From Brachionus koreanus (Eukaryota; Rotifera; Eurotatoria; Ploima; Brachionidae): a stretch of 64,000 nucleotides of DNA. This document shows positions 44,766 through 57,987 of the stretch, one piece after another; within the stretch, counting starts at the first letter, position 1, and each line of letters starts with the position of its first letter. The stretch is from contig PJRA01000313.1 of the NCBI GenBank assembly GCA_016987375.1, forward strand, positions 2,959,583 to 3,023,582. Direction: 5' to 3'. The notes beneath the pieces are model-generated. The model did not search any database. It was not told where the DNA came from and saw only the letters and a list, made by a program, of their open reading frames with translations. The position numbers and the translations under genes were made by a program.

Positions 44766-47700
44766 TTTATTTCAACTTTGGCTCTTTTTTGTATTTAAAT
44801 TTCCATCAATTCCAATGGAGGAATTAAGAAAAAATCTATAAATAAAAATTTGGTATTTAATAATACGATAAAGTGAATATTTTGTTTTCGATGTAAAAGT
44901 CCTTAAATTAAATATTTAAATTAAGCAAATAATTCTGAAATGTATACAATTTTTTTAATTATCTATTTTATTAATTTAATTTCAGTTTAGATTTTCCGTC
45001 TTAGTAATTAATACAAATGAAAAAAATATTTATGTTGATGAAAATAAAATGAATTAAAAAAAAACAATTTTTTATTTATTAATTAGATTAGATATTTTAA
45101 AGCATGAATTCTTCTGGGCATGAATATTCTTTTCAATCTTTGTTTTTGTAATCAGTAATTAATTAAATGTTCGCTCCAAATTATTCATATTGATGATTAA
45201 GATTATGACTTCATACTTCAAATGCTTAAAAAAAGCTTGTATTAATAATTCTAGATTAATGCTAAATTTTTGATCCAAAATTCAATTAAAAAACAAGAAG
45301 ATAAAAATTTATAAATGTTTCAAGCAGAAAATAAATCTAATTAATAACATCTATTTTTTATTTTAATTTCTACAGTCTGGTACAGTCTGGTTTTTTTGTC
45401 AGTTATTTGCATTATTTGAAACGAAACTAAATAAAGCTTAAAAAAATTCCAAATATGCTTTTTTTAGAAAAGATTTTCTCGGAACTTAAAAATTAATAAA
45501 TTTAGTCAATGCTAGGTAAATATTTGGTTGATTTTTGCTAGTAATTTTTCAACTAAAAATTTTTAACTAATATTTAACAAGAAAAAATATAGAATTAAAT
45601 AATAAATTCCTACTAAGAAAAGAAACGAAACAAGCAAAACTTATACCTAAAATCAAATCGATAAGTTGCTCAATATTTTTCTAAATAAACTAAATAATGA
45701 ATAAATACTTGTTATTTACTTAGAAATCGAAAAATCCAGCTAGTAACCTTGGTGTTTTTCTAGCTAAAAAAATTGTCTAACAAAAAAAAATAAAATTTTA
45801 TTTCAATATCGCTCGAATTGAGCGCATTGCTGTTTTAAGAATAAATTGGCAAATTAATTATATCTTCTTATGATAAATATTTTAAATGAACATTTCTAAA
45901 CTAAAGCTTACCAAAAAACAATTCAAATATTTTTTTCAAAAAATTAATCTCTTCAGAATTTTATCTAATTAATGCTTTAATTTTTTCTCTTAATCGAATT
46001 TTGGAGAAAACAATTATCAATATAGTATTAGATAATTCTAGTATAAATGTTAAGTGGGTATATCTAGCCCACGGGTACACTCAATTATCTACTACATACT
46101 CTGCTCAGCTAAAGATTTCCTGTATTTAATCAGATTTCAATATGGAATTTAAACTACAGACAAAGATATTAAGAAATTAAATTATTTGGTTTTTTTTTCA
46201 AAATAAGAGCTAAAACTGAATTTGCTCAATTGATCTAATCATGCTTAAAATGAGCCATTTGATTAGTGTTTAAAACAAAAAACTAAATTAATTTTAGCAT
46301 TCCTTTCCTTTAAACAAAAAATATCTAATCCATATCGGAAGAGGAAACGATAAATATAATTAAAGAAAATTATTGAAGCACTTGCATATTGCTTTGTTAT
46401 CTTGACCAAAATTTAAAAGCCAACTCACAACTGTCTAAAGATAGAGTTTAACTTTTTGTTTAAAGCATAAACAATAAAACCAAAAAATAAATATTTCTGG
46501 TGAGTTCTTTGAACTGAAAAAATTAGAAAAAAAAAGATTGCTTAATTAAAAAGTCTATTTTTTAAACATTAGATCTTGATTTGATACCAGACGGTAGTTA
46601 ATAATTGCTTAGCAAAATATTTTAGTTAAATAATTTCAAGCAAAAGTTTTTGATTATCACGATCGATTATTTAATCGATTCGAATCAGTTTAAATATAAA
46701 ATTCCAATAAAAATTTGAATGCTTTTTAATTTTTTATGATTGTGCTGCAGTCGATTTGAAATTATGCCTAGGTAATTTAAGCTTTAAATTAGTCGAACAT
46801 TTGCAGCACAATTATGAATGATAAAATCTTGAAAGAATTATCTCAAAAATAGTTTTCTTCAACCATAATTTAGTAATAAGAAAATTAAATTATATGTCAA
46901 ATCTATTTATTGAGTCTGATTAAATTTAATACTTTAACTCTAAGAATTTTCATCTTATCATTTTATTCAATTCAATAAAAATATGTTCGAAAAAAATAAA
47001 AAAGGAAAAGTTATAAATGTCAAAAAAAGACTTTTTATTAATAAAAGGAATTTTAATTTTAAAAATAATTTTTAAAAAATCAGTGGGATTCACAAATATT
47101 ACGGTTTTATTTTTTCATCTACTATTTTTTCATCTAGGTACTGAATCTTAATAAATTTGGCATTCAAATAAAATAATTAACCCAGTTCTTAATTAATACT
47201 TTACTGTCTTGAAAATATTTAAGTTTTAAATTTATTAAAAAATTAGTCAATCGAATATTGAATAAAATAAAAAGCCAAAATTCGATTTTATAAATTGGGT
47301 AAAATAATTTTTAACTTAACCTCATGTGTCAATTTATCAACAAAAAAAATCTGAAAATCATTTCATTTCAATATCATCAAAAAACTAGAGCCGCATAAAA
47401 AATGAAATAAAAATCTTTTTTTTTTATTCAAAATAAATTATTAATCATCAAATAAATATAATTTGATCAGGCAAAAAATAAGAATCCCTTTCTATGACTA
47501 GGTCTATTAAACAAAATTAAAATGAACTTTCATGGAAATCATGATAAATTCAAATGCCGTTTAGTCATTTTTTTCTATTTAAATTAATCCTAAACTAAAT
47601 AAAAAATAAACAAATTAAATGCAACATATTGATAAAGTAAAAGCAAACATTAGTTAAAAAAACTATGAATAAGAAAAAATATAAAGTCCGAATCAATTGA

Positions 47701-50700
47701 ATTTGTTGGAAATTTTAATGAATAGCTTGGTCAGTCTTCGCATTATAATAATTAATTTAATCAAAATGAGTCTGGAATAACAAATTTTCATATTCATTAA
47801 TTCTTCATGCATTGAACTCGAAAATAATAAATAACTGGAAAATAAAGCAATAAAAAAAAAAAACTGAATTGAACGTATCGTTAGAAAAATCCATTAAAGA
47901 AATTAGTTAAAAGTTTATTTAAAAAATTATTGCGGGCTCATGATTGCACTGGATATCTAAATTAATTGTTTAATTTAAGGCTTTAAAAATCATTTGCGTC
48001 ATTAGAAATGCTGGCTTAATCAATCGATAACAAGGCTTTATTGCTATGTAGCCTAGATAAACTATTACTTATCGAAAGATAATCGTGCTTCTGGCTCGAA
48101 ACCAATGATATTAGGTATTGAAATATATAATAATCAACTCAAACTAGATTAATCAGGTGCATAAACTATTCTATCATTTTCTAAATACAAATTTCAGATA
48201 AACAAACATAATTTGTTAGTTCGTTTTTTTTCTTGATATTTAAGTATTTGCGATCGATCCAAAATTTCAGCTTCAAATTTATAAATATCAAATTCCTAGA
48301 TAATTTTGATTAAATTATTGTTAAAAAAATTAAAAATTTTATTTAACTTTTAGTTTAAATTTTATTTCTAAGCTAATTTAGTTGGGTTAGGACACTTCTT
48401 CTAACTTTCTCTTATTTTTTAGAATTCCGTTTCGTATTTAGACAGATCAGATTTATACTAAAAAAATTTAAAACAATATAATTTTAAAAATAATATTGGT
48501 TTTCGACATCGATTAAAAAATAAAAACTTATGGTAGCTTCTAAATTTTAAAATAAAATTTTAAAAATTTTTCTTATTTTTTTTGTAATTTAAAAAATTAA
48601 TTTGAAGAACTTATTTAAACATTGAGCATTTTGAAGACATCAATTTTTATTCACTATTAAATTACATTCTAAAATTGAGATTTAGGCAAAAGTCATATTT
48701 AAATTTATCAATTAACTCGTGTTAAAAATGTATATTTTTTAAAAATGTTTGAATTATAAAATTGATTTTTCAGATGACATGAATAATGTCGGGTCTAAGT
48801 GTGAACCTTTTTCCAATGCTTTAATTTTCTATTTTAAATCAAATCCGTGTCTTATTACGAACTAAAATTGATTATATAAAAATCAAGTTTGTTATATATC
48901 GCACAATTTTTTTCAATATTCTCATAAGTACTGCGTATCTAGAAAATAAAATGAATTGGAATTTTGCAGGCAAACTAAAATGTAAAATTTGTTAAAATAT
49001 TTAGTTTATCTTAAATCTAGAATTTCTTTTGTTTATGACAAAGCAGTGTAAATTCAATTAGGAAAAGGAAAAATTTTCGATACTTGTCTTGCTTTTTTCC
49101 TTTATAGCAATATGATTATTCAATTTAATTAAACTAAATAAATTCATCCGAGACCCAAAAAAAATAAGTTTTCAACTAAATTGAGCATTTCTATTTGATT
49201 CAATAATGTTAACATGATATTCTAAATCCCAGGCCTAAACGAGATTTTCGTTGATTTCGTCGCCAACAATTCATTTTAAAAAAAAATTTATTATTAATAT
49301 ACATGCAAATTATTAATATTGTGTATTTATCATTTATTGAAAATTTTAGCTAAATTTTTCATACAATTTTTTTTAAAAATTTCCAAAGCTTACTTTGCTT
49401 CTAGGCTTTTTTCTTTAATATTCAAACAAATTGTGATAAAAAGGTATGCCATTTATTAACACATTTTATAGTTCTTTACTATGCTTATTTTTTAGGGCTT
49501 AATTTAACTAACACTGAAAAATTTTTTCTTAGATTTCATAAAGTAAGAAAATAATTAAATAAAAAATCAATTGAATTAGAAAAATTGAAACTTAAAAGCA
49601 TTCACATTCAATTTTCAATTATAATTTTGGTTATTTTTTTCCTCACAAAGTAGTTGTGTAATTTTACGCTAATTTAACACGGCAATTTATTTTTTTTTTT
49701 TAAATAACCGGAAAAAATTATAAAACATGACAATATAAAACAGTAATTTGAAATTTAATTTTAAGTGTTTAAATTGAATTCAGCTTTTTGGTCGCTCAGT
49801 CAAATTTCTTTTAAATTGCTTTCAAGCCTCTTATAGTTTTTATTGCTTAAAATCAAGAAAATTTTTCAAGGGGATTCATCGAGGAAATAAAATCCTTGAT
49901 ACAATAATTTTCTGGGACTTATTTAGTTGAGAATTTACACTGAAAGCTTGAAAATTGATCAATTAAATTTGTTAAATTTAACTCGAAAGCTTTGGTTTTA
50001 AAAAAAATTAAAAAATAGACTTCATATTTTAAATTTTGCAAAATTTAAAAGTACTTAAAACTGTTTTTCCTTATAAAACTGTTATCAATTTAAAATATTC
50101 TTAAAACAAAAAATCTTAAAAATAAGATTTGGCAAGACTTTCTTTTTAGAAAATAGAGATTGTAGGCTAAGTTAATTAATTCTAAAAAACACTTAGTTTT
50201 AAATCAAAATTATTTTCAACCATTTCAATATGAAAAACCTTTTGCTCTAGATTTATGAAAATTTAAACTCAACCTTAAACAAAATCAGTTTTAAATCTTT
50301 ACAATGAAAAACGTAATCTTCAAATTTTCAAACTTGAATTCCATTTAGCATTTCTTGTTGCTAAATACAGCTCCGAAAAAAGTTTTTTTAGATAGTTATA
50401 GAATAATTTATAAACAAAAAATGTCAAATAACTTTGAAAAAAAGGTAGATCTAAAGAATCAACTATTTACAAGGAAATACTTAGATAAAATTTGACTTTT
50501 TTTTCTGATTTGAATTTATGATTTTTTTTACTTCTATTAACATGAATTTTTAAAAACTTTTTAAAAACGTTTCAAGCTTTTTTCGTAAATATTCAAACAA
50601 ATTATACTGAAAAGATTTGTCATTTAAAAAAACATTTGTTAGTTTCTTTACGCTGCTTATTTGGGTTTAATTTAAATTATACTGAAAATTTTTTTTTGCT

Positions 50701-53700
50701 CAGATATTTTGTAAAAAATTGAATCTTTCAAACTACTAATTTTGCCTAATTAAATAAAAAGCTTAGTCAGTAAACAAATAAATGCAAAATAAAGTGTTAA
50801 AAAAAAATAATTTGGGTGCGGTTTTAAAATCGTAAGAAAAAAATTTTCATGACTTCATTCCTATTGTTAATTGAACATAATATAAATAGCGATTAATTTG
50901 AATTATTGAGAGAAGGATCGATGAAAAAAGCAATATTTCAATCTAGTGATTAAATGCAAGTTATAGCAGCAATTAAAGGTTGAACTAGCTAAGTGTACTT
51001 TAGCTTTTCCGATTATATAACGTGTAATTATTTCGAAAAGAATGATGCAACATTATCAATATATACACAAGCAATATGATGAAATCAATTTTGCTTGTTT
51101 TTGAACGATGATTCGGGCATCTAATGCAATCAAATAGATTGTTTTGTTTACTAAATAAAATTATACATTAATTAACTATAAAAATAGTTGAGTATATTAA
51201 TAAATAAAACAAATGCTTAACCTAATCCACACTTCTTCAAAAATGGTTCATTTAATTTACATTGGAAATTATTGTTTTCTATTATCAATTTATGTTTTTA
51301 AATAAAAAATATTTTTTACACTCTTGAATTCATCATTAAATAATATTTAAATAATTCAATTAAAAAATTTATAATAGAAAATAAAATTCAATAATTAAAG
51401 ACTTGATTATTCCTATCAATAAGCATAAATTAAAATATAATTAAGTTCTTTGACTAGAGAAATTAAAATTAAATTAAAAACTTGAAATTTGTCAAAATGT
51501 TTTTCCAAATATTTCTCTTAAAATTTAAAGCTCTGTTTACAGACGTTGTGATATAGCGGCATAGTTGTCGATATCAAGAATTTGTTAACTAACTAAACCT
51601 TTTAAACGTTTTAGTTAAAAAGGAGCAAAAATAATTGTTCTATAACGCCTAACAAGAGGACCGGATAGACGACCCCAAGGATACTAATGTAAACCTAAGA
51701 GGCGTTATATCCATTCAATAAAAATCATTGAAAATTTAAATATTAACATCTAATAATCGATTGAATAACAAAAACAATATTTGAAAACTAAACCCACACT
51801 ATTTCTTTTCTATTTTTAGCACAATAAATATATAAAAACATTTTTAAAAAATTGATTACTTAAATTAACCCTAAAAAAATATTAAAAAATTTCTGTGTTT
51901 TTGAAACTCAAAAATAATTGATTAAATAATAAAAATCCAATAAAAATAATTAATTTTTGAAATTTAATATTTTTTATTAAAAAATGAAAAAATTCTTAAA
52001 TACGAATTCATTTCCTTGTAATGGCAAAATATTTTCATTTTCCTTTATGCAAAATAAAAAATTTCTATTTTTTTTCTTAATTTACTTTTAAAAGATAATT
52101 TGGAAAAATTAAATTTAAGCTTAAATCAATATCAAAAGTTCTAAAACTAATAAAAGTAAAGAATTTTTGTATAAACATTGTATTTAAATACAAATATATT
52201 TAGAATATTTTCTGAATCATAGAAACAACTTTAAAATCTTTGTTTAAAGCTATATTTATTATTACAAAATAAAAATTATGATTGCAGAGCAGTTATTTAT
52301 CTTGAAAAAATTGGTTTTATAGTCAAAAGTTTTTAGATTCCCAGTGTGAATATTCTTAATTGGTTAAGTCTAATTCATCATTTCAGAACTGATTTAGATA
52401 TATTTATAAATTTAAAATTAATAAACAACATTAATAAAATTTATTTTAAGATAAATCAAAATTTGTTCTTTATTTAAAAATCAAGTTCGTAGTTCTGCTA
52501 TATAAAAAAAAATAACACGATTTAATAGTATAAAACAATTTATACTTAGGTGAATTTTTACCGATATTTTTTGTTGGTAGAAGATAAATTATATTATTTG
52601 ACGCAATCAATTTCATTTTATAAAATAAATAATTAATTTAAAACAAGATAAAAATAAAGCTTTTCTCCTTTATTTAAATATTTAATCATCATTTTTCGCT
52701 TTAAAAACATTATGCAATAGGAAAAGGCATATCAGAAAGTTATTCATTCTTGAAGTATTCTATTCAAATTTTTATAAAAATGATTAATACTGACGCAATT
52801 TATCATAAGTTAAATCAGAAAGCTGTTAAAAATTCAAATTATGAGCGCGTTATTCTTCCTGTTGATCGATTCATTCAATTCGAAATATAACTTAAATTTT
52901 TTCACTCCTGATTAGAACCATTTGTGCTTACTTTATACTTTTGAATATCCAACAATTTAATTTATCTGGAATTATTTACAGAAAAAAATAAACACTAAGA
53001 AAAATTGTATTTATTATCATATCGATATATTCGCAAATTAACAACTAGATTTAATTTAGAAATATTAAAAAATTTAATTAAAATGGTAACATTTTTAATA
53101 TTGGCAACACTTTTCTTATTGATCATTTATTAACTTGACTAACATTAGAATATCACAATCTTTACATATTTACCGAAAATATCAAAAAACGCCGCACTTA
53201 AGCCTAAAAAATTTGGTTTTAATGCCATAAAGAAGTAGTTGTTGGTCTTTCTACAAAATAAAAATTGAAAATGTTGGTATTTTTTAGGCTTTTAGGATCA
53301 TAGATTTTCATTTTTACTATTTTAAGCTTTGAAAATTCAATTTTATGAAGCACTAAAACCAAGTTACTGATGTTTTAGTGCAGCATTAAAAAACAAATAT
53401 TAATAGAAGATATTTTTTCAATTTAATTTATAATCTATTTAACCAACAAATTTTTAATCTTTCCTGTTTGTAAAAAAGATGCTTCTTAATATCAAATATA
53501 AAAACTTTATGTTTTAATTAAAATAAATTTTTCTTTAAATATTCTGGATTGTTGTACCTTAAAAAATTTCCTTTTACTATAAGAATTATCTATAAAATTT
53601 GATGTATAATTTTAATCAATTCACCGAAAATTGGTCAATAAGGAAAAAAGTCAACGAATAAAAAATAATCCAAATTTCAACTGATTTTCAGTTTATTAAT

Positions 53701-54044
53701 AAATAAAAAAAAACAAATAAATTAAATCTTAACTTCTTTTAATGACTAATTTCTAATAAGAAAAAATAATTGATAAAAAAATATGAAAACTTTATTCAGA
53801 TATTTTGCTCTATCTGTTGAATGAATTTTCCTTTTTTAAATTTGAAATTAAAGTACAAACCTTAATTAGCTTGAATCTAAAGCTTTACTTTGATTTTATC
53901 AAAAATTTTTTGTTTCATCGATTTTTGTAATCGTAAATTAATTAAATAAATTTTTTTGAATAAAGAAAAAAAAATCAATTAATTTTTTGACAATTTATTT
54001 ATTTAATAAATTTTTTTATTTGAATCTGCATCAAAGAAAAAAAT
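44766..54044. other. 9.3-kb stretch without a recognisable gene
   Basis: No ATG-started frame longer than about 60 codons and no protein motif on either strand. Sequence is extremely A/T-rich apart from small patches, notably 46065-46110 (GTGGGtatatctagCCCAC), 47935-48120, 50930-51010 and 51540-51715. It lies upstream of the RGK gene and downstream of RPS10, and could hold RGK 5' UTR exons and distal regulatory DNA, or non-coding RNA genes. A direct repeat ACAGTCTGGTACAGTCTGGT is at about 45375-45394. Confidence 0.45.
51540..51715 (+). other. Structured, less A/T-rich island; possible non-coding RNA
   Basis: The island holds a 10-bp perfect inverted repeat, TATAACGCCT (51641-51650) and AGGCGTTATA (51700-51709), closing a 49-nt loop with GGACCGG and GACCCC blocks. 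A smaller pair, TGATAT...ATATCA, lies about 90 bp upstream. There is no open frame. A structured RNA or the end of a small mobile element are both possible; the strand is a guess. Confidence 0.35.
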
Positions 54045-54612
54045 TTATTGAGCTGGTTTTTTGCCTCGGCCAAAGCCTCCCTTCTAAAATTAAAGAAAAA
54101 ATGCAATTAAATTTAAAAAAATCTTTGATTTATAAGAAACTTACAAATTCATAAGATCCAGCACCAGCTTCACCTTTTTTATCAGATTCAGGAGCTCTTC
54201 TGTATTGTTCTCTGTCTGAAGGAGCAGCTTCTTCTGGTTTAGTTGAGGCTTCGGCTGCAATTAAATAAAAAATTAATTAACTGAAATTTTAGACTCTTTT
54301 CCTACGTTTCTTTCTAGCTTCTGGTTTAGTTGGTTTTTTCAATGTTGCTGGAACGATTTCGGGTGGTAAGTGCAAATATTCTCTCAAGTATTGAATACCT
54401 TCGTTGGTTAAGTACCAGTAATAGTGCTGCCAAGCAAATCTTTCGGTAACGTATCCTCTTGAGTTCAATGATTGTAGGGCTTTAATTACGTACAAATTTG
54501 GTACGTTAACTTTCGGGTGATTTACTGGGAAAAAATTTTTTTCGGCAACCATGACACCTTCGGTGAACAAGTATTCGTAAATAGCAGTACGGTCTTTTTT
54601 TGGCATCAACAT
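54045..54612 (-). CDS. RPS10: 40S ribosomal protein S10, 3 exons
   Basis: Exons in coding order: 54612-54306, 54254-54145, 54083-54045 (456 nt, 151 aa). eS10 is a small-subunit protein at the head near the mRNA entry and the collision interface. The N-terminal winged-helix domain is strongly conserved: [76 protein letters not shown]. The C-terminal tail (DREQYRRAP...[10 protein letters not shown]...[11 protein letters not shown]) matches the family. The donor used is the GTAGGA inside the first exon's open frame; reading through instead would end the protein at RRKRV. A phase-1 splice restores the known tail. Length is close to the human 165 aa. Confidence 0.96.
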
Positions 54613-55310
54613 TTTGACTTCTTTTTCGATCTAAACCGATCTATAAAAAAAAATTAGAGAAAAACATTGAATTCTTTATTTCATTTAAAAATTTAATAAA
54701 AAATCTTAATTCTAATCATCGATTATATCGGATAATCAAGAGATTTTGACCAAAATTTAAATTTTCCTAGCATTAGATTCAACCAAAGTTTAGTTAATGT
54801 GGAATTTTGCCTGCATGATCAGAGACTTAGAGTATATGTAGTATGAAAATACATCATATGGATTCATAAAATGCTTTTTAAACAAAAATATTAGGATTTT
54901 AAATTTGTTAGTGCTAATTGCAATTTTTTTAATATTTTGCACTTTTTGCAAATTTATTTTTTAAAAAAAAATCATCATAATTATTTAGACTTAGAATTTG
55001 TCTTAATCAAAAAAAAAAAATTCAATAGATCTTGATTATTTAAAATTTAATTTGAATCAAAATATATCAATTTTTGGCAACATATAAATTTTTTGCCAAC
55101 AATTAGGTATTCAGCGTTGCCATTTTTACTATGTAACCTCTAAATAATATCTGAATATATTTAAATTTTAAAATCCACGTTTTTTTAACTCTTTGTATGA
55201 CAAAAATTTGATCTAAATTAAGTAAATTCTTAAGTAAAAAAGGTATTTTGATGCAGTGCTTTTGAAAATTTTATTTGGGAAAAAAAAAGATAAAATTAGG
55301 AAAATATTTT
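54613..55310. other. Spacer between METAP1 3' end and RPS10 start
   Basis: 700 bp, A/T-rich. It should contain the RPS10 promoter (minus strand) and the METAP1 3' UTR. A motif GCCAAC/GGCAAC recurs around 55075-55125 without clear meaning. Confidence 0.45.
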
Positions 55311-56845
55311 CTATATAGAATCCATAAACCATGGTTGCCCATTATTAGTGGGTCGTTTTGTCAAAATTTCACATCCCGTCTCAGTAACCAAAAGTGTATG
55401 TTCAAACTGAGCAGATCGTTTTCCGTCAACCGTTACCGCAGTCCAATTATCAGGCTTAAGAAAATATTAGAAAATGAAAGATAACTATACCATCAATTAA
55501 CTTTACCCAATGTTCATCTCTCCAAGATCCTTCAGAAATCATGGGCTCAATGGTAAAAGAGTTACCTGCTTTGGCTACACCAACTGCTTTATTGTCTAAG
55601 AAAGATTTAAAAACTCATAAAGTATTGAATAAGTTTGTTTACTTGCATAATGCGGTATATTTGGCGCAGTGTGAAAAAGACGATGAATGCCATGACCACA
55701 ATAAGATCTTACAACGCTAAATCCAAATGGAGTTACATGCTTTTGAATAACATTTCCAATCTCTCTAAATCTAACTCCAGGTTTTACTAAAAATAATATT
55801 TAAAAATATAAAATTGAGAGATTATTAAAATACCAATTTCAATAGCTTTCATCAAAGCTTCATGGGTTACTTTGGTTAAAAGCTTTGATTTTTCATCAAC
55901 TTCACCGATAAAAAGAGTTTCATTTAAATCACCATGAAATCCTCTATGATAAACAGTAACATCAACTAAATAAATTGTTTTTAGAAAACTAAATAGATGA
56001 AATAATAAGAATAATTACCATTGCACAAATCACCATTTTGTAAAGGCCTTTTGTCTGGTATTCCGTGACAGATTACTTCATTTACAGAACTTTATAATCA
56101 TTTTTTTTAAATTTCCATTAATCTAATTTCTAAATTTGAAAGATACTTACGTGCAAACTGACTTTGGAAATTGATAATAATTTAAAGGAGACGGATAACA
56201 CTCTCTTTCAATAGCAGCTTCATGTACGATTCTATCTAATTCATCAGTAGTTACACCAATATTTGCGGCTTGAGCTACTTCATCTAAACACTCTCTTGCT
56301 AGCTTGTTTTTAAAAATATTGAAGTTAAATTTTTTAAGATTTAGTTTTTTACTTTGCAAGCAACTCTTAGACCTTCAATTTCCTCGTCATCAAGGACTTT
56401 TACTACAGTTGATCCTCTTTCGGCTATTTCACTTAAAGGATGTCCTTGAGGATGGTCCGCATAATCCGGTCGGAGTATTTGTTCTGGAACTAATCTTTTT
56501 TCAGTCTATTAAAAAATAAGAAAAGATATATCAAAAGATATTTTGAATAAAATTCTTACCACAGGATAAGGTCTTAATGTTCCGGTAAATTTAAATCCTG
56601 GCCAAGGATTATATTCATCTTTAGCTTTATGAAAAAGTTTATGAACTATCCAGTATTGTTTAAAACATTCCTAAGTAATTCTGTGTGAATAATTTGTTGA
56701 AATTATCTATATGTTCTTTTACCTGTGAACAAAAATTTGAACCAGTAGTTATTTCAAGTTTAATACAAGTAGGACATCTCAAATTAGCCGATTTACCGCA
56801 ACCAGGAGTACAGCACAAAATTGGTTTTGATTCAAAAGCTGACAT
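55311..56845 (-). CDS. METAP1: Methionine aminopeptidase 1, 9 exons
   Basis: Exons in coding order: 56845-56723, 56670-56560, 56505-56353, 56302-56151, 56089-56019, 55965-55834, 55786-55643, 55595-55507, 55454-55311 (1119 nt, 372 aa). Removes the initiator Met co-translationally at the ribosome. The N-terminal Cys/His zinc-finger region ([17 protein letters not shown]..., [15 protein letters not shown]) is the ribosome-associated C6H2 type. The catalytic pita-bread domain shows all five metal ligands: two Asp in [19 protein letters not shown], His in [17 protein letters not shown], Glu in FTIEPM, Glu in QFEHTLL. The substrate-pocket His is in [10 protein letters not shown]. Length is close to the human 386 aa. 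Introns are all about 45-60 bp. Confidence 0.96.
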
Positions 56846-57766
56846 GTTTTTTCTAAAATTTATTTTATTTTATTAATAATTAAAATTTATAGTTAAAAAG
56901 TTTATTCATAATTAATATATGCTAATGTAAAATTTGTTTAGCTTTGTTTAGTAATTTTTCCATTAATTGGATAAATCTGTGTATAAAGAAATTTCATCTT
57001 TAAAATTGATTTTGTTCAATTTGGTATTTATTTTCCTAGAAATAGATCTTTAAATTAAAATTGAAAATATGAACTAATGTACGATTTAATTTAATCTTTT
57101 GAGACCAATTCAAATGACTGCAACTTGAATTTTAGTTTAAATCAATTTCTTTTTTAATTTATTTTATAAAAAAAATTTTCAAAATGATATACGTATGCTT
57201 TAAACATTATATTTTATTGTCGACAGATTGTTTTATTAGACCTTAGTTTTTCTATTTGAAAATTGGTATTTATGAACAGATTTGTCTAAAATATCTCACG
57301 ACACCCTTAAACTTGGTCTTGATTAGTAAAATTCCATCCTCTTTAATTGAGCCATTGAGAAAAAAGATGATAATCAGGAAGAAGTTAGATCTCTTAGTAA
57401 GCTCTTGTTTGACGAAACAAATTTAGTTTTATGCTAAATCCAAAGAAAAATATTTATATCTATATTTTTTTGAATTGAAGTATAAATTTTTTCTAATTGC
57501 TAAGAATATAGTTCTGCATTAAACAGTCGTGCGTGTAGAGCATTCTAATTGAAAAAGACTGGTTTACCTCGGCCTTTATTCTTCTAAAAGTTCGTTTCAC
57601 AATTATTAAATTTTTCAAACAAATAGTGTTCCCTTCATCCATTAAGCATACTTTCACCTTCCACTTGACACTAGATCATGCGTACATACCTTTTGTCCAA
57701 CCGTACCTAAATTTCAAAATTTTCATTTAATTAAAGTTTTTATTTCATAATTTTTTTTAGTATTAA
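56846..57766. other. Intergenic stretch upstream of METAP1
   Basis: A/T-rich, with a less A/T-rich patch at about 57290-57420 and 57525-57715 that has no recognisable frame on either strand and may be decayed mobile-element DNA. The METAP1 promoter should be near 56850-57000. Confidence 0.4.
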
Positions 57767-57983
57767 CACTAGAAGCACCAAACGAGTCATTTTGACTCGT
57801 TTTAAAATTTTTTAAATCCTCGTATCTTTTCAATGGATTTTTCAAATAAATATATCTTTTTTGAATTATGTAGATTTTTAAATTTTCTTTAAAAATAATA
57901 TTACTTTATAGAATTATTATAGTTTTTGTTATTAAATAATTTTAAATTAAAAAAACGTGAAAAAATGCTTGGTGCTTCTAGTG
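57767..57983. mobile_element. piggyBac-type MITE copy 2
   Basis: 217 bp, the same length as the copy in ENY2 intron 1 and closely similar along its whole length. TTAA flanks both ends (57763-57766 and 57984-57987). The ends are CACTAGAAGCACCAA and TTGGTGCTTCTAGTG, here a perfect 15-bp inverted repeat. The inner hairpin ACGAGTCATTTTGACTCGT is identical to that in copy 1. Same orientation as copy 1. No coding frame. Confidence 0.87.
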
Positions 57984-57987
57984 TTAA

